A DNA stretch of 64,000 nucleotides from NCBI GenBank assembly GCA_017478485.1, contig JAFVDI010000031.1, forward strand, positions 248,001-312,000, read 5' to 3'. This document shows positions 42,596-51,312 of the stretch, piece after piece (position 1 is the first letter of the stretch; each line of letters opens with the position of its first letter). The notes beneath the pieces were generated by a model that worked only from the letters and a program-made list of their open reading frames with translations, did not search any database and was not told the origin of the DNA. Source of the stretch: Clostridiales bacterium (GTDB lineage Bacteria > Bacillota > Clostridia > Saccharofermentanales > Saccharofermentanaceae). The translations under genes and the position numbers were made by a program.

Positions 42596-44209
42596 ATGAG
42601 TATTAACAATGTTACAAAGTTTCAGAATATAGTTGCCGGCCTCGAACCTGCTAAAAAGCAGGCGCTCTACATGAAAATGAAGGGCCTTCCCGAGAATGAG
42701 CGCAATGAGATGATCGACAAGGTCGTTGCCGCATATGAGACCAGAAAGCTCACGATCGAGCAGCCTGTTCATGCAGGATCTTCTCTGCCCCCGAATAATT
42801 ACGGACGCACATATACCAGAAGTGAAGACAGGCTTTCCGGCAGGAAGACCATGTGGGTCGATGACCGTTCCGGAAGAAATGTGAACCGCACTCCTTCAAA
42901 CAGGGTTACGCGTCCCATTAAGGCGACAGGTGCCGGAAACAAAGTCGGCATAAAGAATGTCAATGTCACAGCTTCGGCAGCTTCAGTCACTGCAGTCAGA
43001 AGACCCGGTTCAATGCCGCCGATCCAGCGTAAGGCCGTACATGCACCTGCGGCAGCGGGCACAGCAGGCGCTTCTGTAGCTATACGCAGGACACCCGTCA
43101 AGAAGGTCTCCACAGTTACTGATGCTGAAAGAAAGAGACAGCAGGCAGAGATCCTGCGCAAGGTCGGAAAGACTACTCTCATGGTTCTTGGAAGAGGAGC
43201 TCTTGTTGCAGTATTCTCACTTGTTATCATACTGTGCGGATTCTATACGTTCCTTGAGGCAATGATGAAGGGACCTTCGCCTCATTTAAGAGACCAGTTC
43301 GTTTCATCCGTTATGGAATCATCGATGGGCGGAATCTTTGCAAAGATGGTCCTCTCCGATGAAGAGATCAATGCGATCTTAAGCCGCAACAAGACACAGG
43401 AATTCGATACCATCACCGATACGAATCTCGTTAAGATCGGTGCCAACAAGGATAACAGCGCTAATGCAAATGCAGTAAATCCTTACGATCCGGACGGTGA
43501 CGGCGTTGAGATCCACGAGATCAGCGGCCCCATGTATCACGGCATCATGATGGTCGTTCTTGATCCTTCAAGGGTTAAGGTTTCCACACTTGATAAGTTC
43601 AATCACACAGGCGCAGGATTAACGCTTAAGGAACATATCGAAAAGTCCGGTGCGATCGGCGGAGTCAACGGAGGTAAGTACGAGGACAAAGGCGGTATGG
43701 GCATAGGCGGATGGCCTGAAGGAATCGTTATTGCTGACGGAAAACTCAGGAACGGCGCTCCCAATGCCACCTTCGACGTTTACGGATTTACTAAGGACAA
43801 TGTTCTCGTAGTCGGAAGAATGACCTGCCAGCAGGCTCTGGGCATCGGCGTCAGGGATGCCGTTACTTTCGGTCCCACGCTCATCGTTAACGGCAAGGCT
43901 GCCAGATACAGCGGAAACAGCGGCGGACTCAACCCGAGAACCGCTATCGGACAGCGCGAGGACGGTGCGGTTCTCCTGCTCGTAATCGAAGGAAGAAAGA
44001 CATCTTCTATGGGCGCCACAATGGCTGACCTAATCGAAGTAATGAAAGAATATGGTGCCGTAAACGCAGCAAACCTCGACGGCGGCATGTCTTCTGCAAT
44101 GTGGTACAACAACGAGGAACTCGTTTCCAGTTCAAGTATCAGACAGAGCAGAAAGATGCCTACGGCTTTCGTAGTACTTCCCAAGTCAGCTGAATCCAAG
44201 GAGAAGTAA
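42596..44209 (+). CDS. Membrane-anchored phosphodiester glycosidase (NAGPA-like) protein
   Basis: 537 residues. A 195-residue cytoplasmic part (helical start, then basic low-complexity linker) is followed by one membrane helix (about 196-221). The outer NAGPA/phosphodiester-glycosidase domain has GGVNGGKY, RTAIGQREDGAVLLLVIEG and NLDGGMSSAMW. Family members remove or transfer sugar-phosphodiester caps and occur in exopolysaccharide and wall glycan pathways. The long cytoplasmic region is unusual and may bind a partner. A TATAAT at 42537 precedes it. The next gene starts 6 bases later. Confidence 0.85.
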   Translation: MSINNVTKFQNIVAGLEPAKKQALYMKMKGLPENERNEMIDKVVAAYETRKLTIEQPVHAGSSLPPNNYGRTYTRSEDRLSGRKTMWVDDRSGRNVNRTPSNRVTRPIKATGAGNKVGIKNVNVTASAASVTAVRRPGSMPPIQRKAVHAPAAAGTAGASVAIRRTPVKKVSTVTDAERKRQQAEILRKVGKTTLMVLGRGALVAVFSLVIILCGFYTFLEAMMKGPSPHLRDQFVSSVMESSMGGIFAKMVLSDEEINAILSRNKTQEFDTITDTNLVKIGANKDNSANANAVNPYDPDGDGVEIHEISGPMYHGIMMVVLDPSRVKVSTLDKFNHTGAGLTLKEHIEKSGAIGGVNGGKYEDKGGMGIGGWPEGIVIADGKLRNGAPNATFDVYGFTKDNVLVVGRMTCQQALGIGVRDAVTFGPTLIVNGKAARYSGNSGGLNPRTAIGQREDGAVLLLVIEGRKTSSMGATMADLIEVMKEYGAVNAANLDGGMSSAMWYNNEELVSSSSIRQSRKMPTAFVVLPKSAESKEK

Positions 44210-44215
44210 TCACAA

Positions 44216-45484
44216 GTGGCACCTGAAGAGAAAAAAAGGCTGCCCGGAAAGCCTGTAAGACCGGAGAATGCTCCCGTAAGACACGTTGCCTCAAAACCGG
44301 CAAAGCCCATAGAAGAAACTAAGACTGAAACCAGGCCTGAGAACAAACCTGAAAAGACGGAAAAAGAGAGCGGTAAGGATAAGCCTAAGCAGAAGATCAG
44401 CAAGTTTACCAAGGCGCTGATAATCTGGCTCATCCTTCTGACCGTTGTCATTGCAGGCGGTCTTGTATGGTTTAACGGATTCCTCGGGAAATACGAGGAG
44501 ATCTATCAGTCGAGCCTTCCGTATCATTTGGCAGACAAGACAATTGATATGTTCGCAAAGCAGGACTTAGACGGCATCTGGGGCCTTGTAAAGAATAAGC
44601 CCGCGCCCACCGAATTCGAGACTGAAGAGACGATCAAGAAGTATCTCAAAGGCCTCATCAGCAATAAGGAATTCACTTACCAGCAGACGGAAGAATATGC
44701 TGAGAATGCTCCTGAGTATTACATCATCAGCGAAAAGACCATTCTTGCAAAGTTAAAGCTCGCAGAAGATGAGACAAACAAGCTTCCTTATGGTTTTAAA
44801 TCGTGGAAAGTTGATGATCTCGAATTCTATTCTGCCGCAAACAACAAGTTTAAGATAACTCTCCCGGAAGACTGCAAGCTCACCGTAAACGGAGTTCCCG
44901 TTCCTGTTGCCTACAGGACTGAACAGGGATTGGAGCCTGAAGAGAACAAGTACCTCAAGCCTTATGCGCAGCTTCCCAATATGTGCGTATATGAAGCGGC
45001 AGGACTTTTCGCAGAGCCGTATATCAAAGTCACAAATTCCGAAGGCAAGGAAGTCAAAGCAGAGAAGGACAAGACAACGGGCGAATACAAAGTTAACGTC
45101 CGCAGCGAATGCTCCGACAAGGATAAGAAAGAGATAGAAAAGTTCGGCATCAACTTCACAAAAGATTTCGCGAACTTCATCTCCCAGGATGCTGGAAACT
45201 ACGCTCTGGACAAGTATTTCCCGAAGAACTCCAAAGCCCTCAGGGATATCAAGAGAAACTCCTCCCGTGAATGGTACACAAGGCACGGAAAAGTCGATAT
45301 AAAGAACGAACAGGTCAAGGATTTCATCTGCTACACCAAGGACATCGTCTATATCGAAGTATACGTTGAACAGCACATGGAAATGTTCTGGGGTTCAAAG
45401 GAACGTGAAGTCGTTAAGACTACCGCACACCTTTATCTTGCACGCATCAACGGCAGCTGGAAGGTTGCAGGCATCAGATACTGA
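44216..45484 (+). CDS. Single-pass membrane protein with large extracytoplasmic domain
   Basis: 422 residues, GTG start, with GGAG about 10 bases upstream. A Lys/Glu/Pro-rich cytoplasmic part (1-62) is followed by a membrane helix (about 66-88) and an outer part of about 330 residues. The final 60 residues (VYIEVYVEQHMEMFWGS, then WKVAGIRY) resemble an NTF2-like fold as in TcaA-type envelope proteins; that likeness is weak. It is co-transcribed with the glycosidase gene upstream, and both share the layout of charged cytoplasmic tail, helix and outer domain. The function is unknown. Confidence 0.75.
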   Translation: MAPEEKKRLPGKPVRPENAPVRHVASKPAKPIEETKTETRPENKPEKTEKESGKDKPKQKISKFTKALIIWLILLTVVIAGGLVWFNGFLGKYEEIYQSSLPYHLADKTIDMFAKQDLDGIWGLVKNKPAPTEFETEETIKKYLKGLISNKEFTYQQTEEYAENAPEYYIISEKTILAKLKLAEDETNKLPYGFKSWKVDDLEFYSAANNKFKITLPEDCKLTVNGVPVPVAYRTEQGLEPEENKYLKPYAQLPNMCVYEAAGLFAEPYIKVTNSEGKEVKAEKDKTTGEYKVNVRSECSDKDKKEIEKFGINFTKDFANFISQDAGNYALDKYFPKNSKALRDIKRNSSREWYTRHGKVDIKNEQVKDFICYTKDIVYIEVYVEQHMEMFWGSKEREVVKTTAHLYLARINGSWKVAGIRY

Positions 45485-45589
45485 TTTAGCGTTTCCATTT
45501 GTAACGCGTATGAAATTTTGGGATTTACCTTTCATGTTAAAATTACAATAACTCTTGTTATTTAATTTTGATGAAGGAGGAATCTGGCA

Positions 45590-48500
45590 TTGGAATTCAC
45601 ATATTCAAACGATGGCTTCCTGCCATATGATTCTTTTGACTATATCTACAACGACCGCGTAATGCCCGAATTCGGCAAGGTTGCATCCCCGTATTTAAGG
45701 CCGCTTACGACCTGGAGGTTCTACCATGCAAACGGTGTGACGGAGATCCCGTTTGGCGTTGAACTGCGTTCTTTTGACGATACCGAATGGGACATCGTCA
45801 ACTGTCCTTCAACATGGCAGACAGAAGGCTACGGACTGCCGCAGAACCTTCTTTACGAATATCCTGAAAGACTCAATGACAACACGGCGCGTCATGAGGA
45901 TACGATAAGCGACAAGTACGTCAGAAATTCGACGAATTCCGACAGTGACGAGACGGGAATATACAGGACAACGGTAATCTTCTCGGCGCAGGAACTCGAA
46001 AGAGCGATCTATCTTGAGACATCCGGTATCTGCGGAAGCTTCAAGATCTATGTAAACGACCAGCTCCTTTGCGAGTCTCACAGCATTACCACGAGAAAGC
46101 GCCTTCTCATTTCCGATGTCGCTATCGCAGGCATCAACCAGATAGTCATCATCGTCAACAGGTTTGACAGGGATGAGAACGGACATGTTATCCTCGACAT
46201 CATGAATTACGGTTTTTCAGGCATTTTCAGGCCCATCATGCTGGTTGAGGATTCTCTTCTGGAACTTTCCAATCTTCATCTCAACCTTGAATATGTGCCT
46301 GAGGCGTACATCACCGAGGTCGCAAAGATCAGCAGCCTTTCAGAGAGAGGAAAAGCATCGAGAGTGCCTCACGGCGACTTCCTGATCAAGGTCGATTTTT
46401 CTATCAGGAATCATACGAACTTCATGCTGCCGTATTCCGTCAGGATCTCGCTCCTGGAGGCCCGCGCAGAGTATGACCCTTATAAACTCCCGTACGTGTC
46501 GTTGAAGAACCAGAGCAACGATCTGGCTGGCGTTGTGGACGCGAAGAAGGAAGTAAGGGTGCAGAACGAATTCGTGGCGCTTGATGTTGCGGAATGGTCT
46601 GACTGTACACCGGTACAATACGATATCGTTCTTGAAGTCCTTGATTCCGAGGGCAGGATCGTCTGCGCGAAAAAGAAGCGTTTCGGCTTCAGGACGGTGC
46701 AGATCGTTCAGGGCAAGCTCAACATTAACGACAGACGTATCAATCTCACTCTCGTAAAATACTACGAATTCGATCCCAAGGGCGGTATAGCCGTTCCTCA
46801 GGACCGCATGCGTCAGGACATTATCCTCATGAAGAGAGCAGGCATAAACGGAGTCATCGCGGACGGTTTCCCGCTTTCCGACGAGTTCCTGAACCTGTGC
46901 GACCAGTACGGCATCTATGTGATCGCTACCGCTGCTGATTTCCAGATGAGGGATTATGTCGAGTCTGCCATGAATCACCCGTCGATCGTAATGTGGGGAT
47001 TCCAGGACTATAATTTCAATCCCGAAAAGGCGGTCAGGGTAAAGCATGAATGCATGCTGATCGATGATACGCGTCCCTGGTACTGTGCTGCCGACAGGAA
47101 ACAGCGCAAAGGAAAAGGCAAGGAGCAGGAATCGGTATCGGACCTCCTTCCGTTCCCGAACGAGGCCGGAGCGGTATTCGGTCCATGGGTTGACCTCTGC
47201 CTCGACAGGAAGAAGATATTCACACTGAATAAAACAGGCAGGAATCTGTTTGAGACCATTCCCGGCAGAACACGTTTCACTGATGATGACACCATGTACA
47301 AGTGGATCCATCATGCGGATCTCGTGGGCGGAAAGCAGAAAGAAAACTCCTGCATTGGACAGGGCATCGTAGATTCCGAGAGAAGCCCGCATCCGATCTA
47401 TCTTGATATCAAGAGACAGTGCCAGACCATTGCGGTGTTCGCTTCCGTAAGCGATCCTGCAAGCCTTACCATGCGCAATATGAGTCCGTTTGCTTATACG
47501 GAGGAATTGGATCTCGTATGGCAGCTCCTCCTTGGCGGAAAGAGCATAGCTTCAGGCAAGGGAACGATAGGCGAGATAGAGCCCTACGGTTCGAGGACGC
47601 TTAAATTCCCGTTTGCCAAGGAACTGTTCACCAATGCAGGGTGGTCGCAGGGAAGGACTGATCTGATCAGCATTTACGATGAAGCTATGACGAAGGAACT
47701 TGTTTTCGACATAACCATGCAGCTTCATAACGACACATATTATGCAAAAGCCGGATATGAGATCGCTTTCTATCAGGATGTCATCGTTGACGAGGTCGCA
47801 AGCCCTGTGGCAATGCGTAAGAATGCTGATGTAAAAGAGCTTACTGACGGTGAAAACGATGCGGCTGCGCTGCCTTCCGGCATTGATGAAAGCGCGCAGA
47901 GCAATGTCCTTCAGGTACCTGATGAACAGGGGAGTGAAGATAAGGATGGGATCGTTGAGCGCTTTGATGCTGAAAAGGCCATTGCCGTCCCTGCAGAAGA
48001 GGAGCTTCCGCTCAAACTGATCAACGAGACCACGATCAGTTCCGACCCGAAGCATTTGTATGTCAACAGCGAAAAGACACGCATCGGTTTTTCAAAGGAT
48101 CCGGCAGGATGCTCGGTCCTTTCTGTCAACGGATTCAATTTCCTTAAAGGAACCATGCGCCCGAGCTTCTACAGATGTCCTTCGAACATCGACAGGACTG
48201 ACAGGAGCTTTATCCTTGCGAAAACAGTATTTTCCAAGGAGTCCGATTACGAGCAGATCCAGGAATCCATCCGATATATCGGTTCCGAGTACGGCAAAAA
48301 AGACGGCTGTTTCTCGATGATCTCAAGATTCAAGTCATTCGCCATGAGCGGTGAGGTCCTGATGTTCTATGAAGTGCCTTCTCCGGATAAACTCCGGGTA
48401 ACTCTTCAGTTCACTCCGAAATATGACATGGTGCGCTACGGCATCAGATTCCCGATAGTTCCGGAAGGCGCCAAGTGCACCTGGTACGGAAGGGGCCCCG

Positions 48501-48898
48501 GAGAATCCTATGCGGATAGAAAGAACGCTGCAAGGATCGGTGTCTTCTCCGCTGAAACGGGCAAGATCTATCATCCGTATGCAAGGCCTGCCGAAAACTC
48601 GTCCCATACTGATACAAGGGTCGTCAGGCTCACAAATGAAGCGGGCGATTCCATAACTATCAGGAGGCTTACCAGCACTCCGAAATTCGACTTCACGGTA
48701 TTGCCTTACACGCCTGAACAGATGAATGAGTATCTGCATGAAGAACAGCTGATGCATAACGATTACTGCGAATTCTTCTGCGATTTCGGAATGAAGGAGA
48801 TCGAGAGAACTGCAGACAATGTGTCATTGCAGCCAATCAAGAAGGGCGTTAATTACCGCGAGACTTTTGAGTTTACTCTGAAAGGCGCCGGCGACTGA
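45590..48898 (+). CDS. GH2 beta-galactosidase (LacZ) homologue lacking catalytic glutamates
   Basis: 1102 residues, TTG start behind GGAGG, no signal peptide. LacZ-like order: sugar-binding jelly roll (CPSTWQTEGYG, GIYRTTVIF), Ig-like domain, TIM barrel (DIILMKRAGINGVIADGFPL, NHPSIVMW), SPHPIYLDIKRQ, and the small-chain domain (TWYGRGPGESYADRKNAARI, YARPAENSSHTD). The acid/base motif, GNE in LacZ, reads QDY, with Tyr474 where Glu is expected. The CEYAHAMGN nucleophile segment is missing between RPWYCAADR and FGPWVDLCL. A charged insertion lies at about 755-810. Likely inactive as a glycosidase, so a sugar-binding or regulatory role is more likely. Its stop abuts the stop of the convergent yhaM-like gene. 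Confidence 0.75.
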   Translation: MEFTYSNDGFLPYDSFDYIYNDRVMPEFGKVASPYLRPLTTWRFYHANGVTEIPFGVELRSFDDTEWDIVNCPSTWQTEGYGLPQNLLYEYPERLNDNTARHEDTISDKYVRNSTNSDSDETGIYRTTVIFSAQELERAIYLETSGICGSFKIYVNDQLLCESHSITTRKRLLISDVAIAGINQIVIIVNRFDRDENGHVILDIMNYGFSGIFRPIMLVEDSLLELSNLHLNLEYVPEAYITEVAKISSLSERGKASRVPHGDFLIKVDFSIRNHTNFMLPYSVRISLLEARAEYDPYKLPYVSLKNQSNDLAGVVDAKKEVRVQNEFVALDVAEWSDCTPVQYDIVLEVLDSEGRIVCAKKKRFGFRTVQIVQGKLNINDRRINLTLVKYYEFDPKGGIAVPQDRMRQDIILMKRAGINGVIADGFPLSDEFLNLCDQYGIYVIATAADFQMRDYVESAMNHPSIVMWGFQDYNFNPEKAVRVKHECMLIDDTRPWYCAADRKQRKGKGKEQESVSDLLPFPNEAGAVFGPWVDLCLDRKKIFTLNKTGRNLFETIPGRTRFTDDDTMYKWIHHADLVGGKQKENSCIGQGIVDSERSPHPIYLDIKRQCQTIAVFASVSDPASLTMRNMSPFAYTEELDLVWQLLLGGKSIASGKGTIGEIEPYGSRTLKFPFAKELFTNAGWSQGRTDLISIYDEAMTKELVFDITMQLHNDTYYAKAGYEIAFYQDVIVDEVASPVAMRKNADVKELTDGENDAAALPSGIDESAQSNVLQVPDEQGSEDKDGIVERFDAEKAIAVPAEEELPLKLINETTISSDPKHLYVNSEKTRIGFSKDPAGCSVLSVNGFNFLKGTMRPSFYRCPSNIDRTDRSFILAKTVFSKESDYEQIQESIRYIGSEYGKKDGCFSMISRFKSFAMSGEVLMFYEVPSPDKLRVTLQFTPKYDMVRYGIRFPIVPEGAKCTWYGRGPGESYADRKNAARIGVFSAETGKIYHPYARPAENSSHTDTRVVRLTNEAGDSITIRRLTSTPKFDFTVLPYTPEQMNEYLHEEQLMHNDYCEFFCDFGMKEIERTADNVSLQPIKKGVNYRETFEFTLKGAGD

Positions 48899-49930
48899 TC
48901 AGCTCTTGCCGTTAATTCTCCTGTAAAGAGGCGTGCTTGTCTTGTCAGCGGCTATTCCGTATACGGGTTCGCTGAGTGTGCCCGGCTCTGTCTTGGAAAG
49001 AGTCTCCTCATAGATGTAGATCCTTGAATCTATCATGTCGAGTTCGTGGAGCATCATGGCTTCAGGCATAGCAGGGAGCTTGATAGCTTCCCATTCGAGT
49101 TTCCCGTGATGTGATGCGATAAGGTGCTTGATGCACATGATGTCATCGCGGTCATATGTCTGTCTGCCTGCTGCGGCGTCACGCGCCGCGACTTCCTCAT
49201 CGATCATCTCGATGCCGAGCAGAGCGTGGCCTAAAAGGCTTCCTTCTGTCGTATATGAAGCAACACCCGTGTCTGACGTTTTAAGCTCCTTGAGCTTGCC
49301 CAGATCGTGGATGGCGGCGCCGCAGACGAGAAGTTCCCTGTCGAGCATCGTATAGACATCACAGATCGCGAATGCGGCATCTACCATGCGTGAGGTGTGA
49401 TATACGAGACCGCCGTAAAGATTGTGGTGCATTGATTTGGCAGCTGATGAAGAATAAAAGGCCTTGTAGTCCTTCATCAGGAGCCTGACCGCAAGCGCGG
49501 TGAGACTGTAATCGCCATCCTTGATCTCTGCCGATTTGAGATCGTAATCCCTGCCGGATGAAGCCTTGATCTTCTGGATAACGTTGACGAAAAGCTTATC
49601 GGGTTCGACAGGCGGTTTGCGTACAAGCGCGCTCTTCTCTGAATCATCGAGCGTTGTGGGCCTCAGATACTGGATCTGGTAGCTCCTTCCGCCGAAAGAA
49701 TCGATATGGATCTTTGTCTCTGCAGCCATGCCGTCACATACGCCTGCATCGTTAAGGTTCTTCTTGGTCGTGTCGAACATTACTGCTGAAACGCTCTCGG
49801 TGCCGTCGGATATCATTATGCGGAGCATCGGCTTGCCGTTCGCTGTGCTCTTCTCCGCGATGGTGCTGACGATAACCTTAGTATCGTAAACACCGTTGAT
49901 CTCCATGTCTTTGAAAAGGATAATGCTCAT
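48899..49930 (-). CDS. yhaM: YhaM-like 3'-5' exoribonuclease (OB fold plus HD domain)
   Basis: 343 residues on the minus strand, with CAGGAG before the ATG. An N-terminal OB-fold nucleic-acid-binding domain (MLRIMISDGTESVSAVMFD) is followed by an HD phosphohydrolase domain. The metal-binding residues are in HHNLYGGLVYHTSRM, AAIHDLGKL and LIASHHGKLEW. It degrades RNA and single-stranded DNA from the 3' end. It is convergent with the GH2 gene, the two stop codons touching at TGATCA. Confidence 0.88.
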   Translation of the reverse strand: MSIILFKDMEINGVYDTKVIVSTIAEKSTANGKPMLRIMISDGTESVSAVMFDTTKKNLNDAGVCDGMAAETKIHIDSFGGRSYQIQYLRPTTLDDSEKSALVRKPPVEPDKLFVNVIQKIKASSGRDYDLKSAEIKDGDYSLTALAVRLLMKDYKAFYSSSAAKSMHHNLYGGLVYHTSRMVDAAFAICDVYTMLDRELLVCGAAIHDLGKLKELKTSDTGVASYTTEGSLLGHALLGIEMIDEEVAARDAAAGRQTYDRDDIMCIKHLIASHHGKLEWEAIKLPAMPEAMMLHELDMIDSRIYIYEETLSKTEPGTLSEPVYGIAADKTSTPLYRRINGKS

Positions 49931-50072
49931 AAAATACTCCTGGATTTTTTTGGAATAATGTTAGCACGGCAAGCCGTGGTTTTCTATAAATTAGTGGATT
50001 TTGTCCTCTTAACCGGGAGGACGCGCCGTGTTGTAATATTCGGTGGAAAAGACTTTGAAAGGAGTGCATCTG

Positions 50073-50729
50073 GTGAGGTACAGACTCGCTTGCTTCGATC
50101 TTGACGGAACGCTTCTCGACACGCTCGCAGGACTGGTGAACGCACTTAATGCGGCCAGGCGTATGAACGGTCTCGCTCCGCAGAATGAAGACCAGATCAG
50201 GAGCTTTATCGGCAACGGAGTCGAAAAGCTGATTGAGCGCTCTTTGGAAGCTGATCCCGGAACTTATGATGACGCTCTCAAACAGAAGCTTCTTGATGAC
50301 AGGATCAGGTATTATGCGGCAAACTGCCTTTTTGAGACTCATCCTTATGACGGTATCGTTGAGACTGTCTTAAAGCTTAAGTCATCGGGCATGCTGCTTG
50401 CGGTCGTTACCAATAAAGATGAGATCCCGACAACCATTCTTATAGATCACTTTTTCCCGGGAGTGTTTGATTATGTTTGCGGCACAATGCCGGGCAAGCC
50501 GAGAAAACCCGAACCTGAAGCAGTGGGAATGTGCCTTGACGCGCTTGGTGTTTCGCCTGAAGAATGCGTATATATCGGTGATTCCGAAGTGGATATCCTT
50601 ACGGCAAGAAACAGCGGACTCGATCTGATAAGCTGTGACTGGGGCTACAGGTCGCGCTCTTTTCTTAGAGACAACGGAGCCGGCATAATATGCTCTGAAC
50701 CTGCTGACCTTTGGAGACTTCTGCAATGA
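50073..50729 (+). CDS. HAD-family phosphatase (phosphoglycolate phosphatase-like)
   Basis: 218 residues, GTG start at 50073, 8 bases after AAAGGAG; in-frame GTGs at 50043 and 50064 are less well placed. HAD motifs: CFDLDGTLLDT (nucleophile Asp9 and Asp11), VVTNK, KPRKPEPEAV and YIGDSEVDILTARNSG. It resembles Gph/PpaX. Its stop overlaps the ATG of the ECF S-component gene by 4 bases (ATGA), implying coupled translation and possibly a shared metabolite. Confidence 0.9.
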   Translation: MRYRLACFDLDGTLLDTLAGLVNALNAARRMNGLAPQNEDQIRSFIGNGVEKLIERSLEADPGTYDDALKQKLLDDRIRYYAANCLFETHPYDGIVETVLKLKSSGMLLAVVTNKDEIPTTILIDHFFPGVFDYVCGTMPGKPRKPEPEAVGMCLDALGVSPEECVYIGDSEVDILTARNSGLDLISCDWGYRSRSFLRDNGAGIICSEPADLWRLLQ

Positions 50730-51238
50730 GCGAAAACAAAGAGACAGGGAAGAAGAGGAAGAGTTCGCTGCACTTGATCGCAGCGTGCGGAATAATGGCG
50801 GCATTCGTGTTCCTCGGAACACAGCTGAGGATCCCGACATCCATCGGTTACATGAATCTCGGAGATGCCGTGATACTTGCGGCTTCTTATGTCTTGGGAC
50901 CTGCGGCGTTCTTCCCGGCTGCAATAGGTTCTGCACTCTCCGACCTTATCGCGGGATATCCGGCTTATATCGTTCCTACATTTGTGATAAAGGGTCTCAT
51001 GGGAGTTGTTGCCGGGCTCATAATGAAGCCTCCTGCGCATGAACCGAAGCTGTTCATGAGGATCGCCGCAGGCATAGTTGCGGAGATCATAATGGTTTCG
51101 GGTTATTTTGTTTTCGAATATTTCATATACGGATCAGCGCCCGCTGTTGCTTCCGTTCCGTTTAATCTTATCCAGGCCGGAGCGGCTCTGATCATTGCGG
51201 TCCCCGGTTCTTATCTGCTCAGGAAGATCAGGGTGTGA
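50726..51238 (+). CDS. ECF transporter S component
   Basis: 170 residues from ATG 50726. It has five to six hydrophobic helices with the S-component pattern GYMNLGDAVILAASYVLGP and AAIGSALSDLIAGY. This fits the ECF-type vitamin transporter substrate-binding family. The substrate is not evident. ECF energising module genes (ecfA, ecfT) are not in the window, so it would use a shared module. It is coupled to a HAD phosphatase, which might dephosphorylate the imported compound or a derivative. Confidence 0.88.
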   Translation: MSENKETGKKRKSSLHLIAACGIMAAFVFLGTQLRIPTSIGYMNLGDAVILAASYVLGPAAFFPAAIGSALSDLIAGYPAYIVPTFVIKGLMGVVAGLIMKPPAHEPKLFMRIAAGIVAEIIMVSGYFVFEYFIYGSAPAVASVPFNLIQAGAALIIAVPGSYLLRKIRV

Positions 51239-51244
51239 TCAAAT

Positions 51245-51272
51245 TTGTGTTTTGGGCTTCTTATATTATAAT
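51245..51272 (+). promoter_or_regulatory. Promoter of the LTA-synthase-like gene
   Basis: -35 box TTGTGT (51245-51250), 16 bases, -10 box TATAAT (51267-51272). Confidence 0.65.
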
Positions 51273-51312
51273 AAGCGTGATTTTCAGATTCTTATTTTGT
51301 GAGGCATAAATA

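Noticed and set aside
49965..50022. Small inverted repeats (CACGG/CCGTG and GTCCTC/GAGGAC) between the divergent yhaM-like and HAD genes
   Set aside because: Arms are only 5-6 bases and no promoter could be fitted to them. They are too weak to call operators or terminators, though GTCCTC also occurs in the 38.5 kb repeat.
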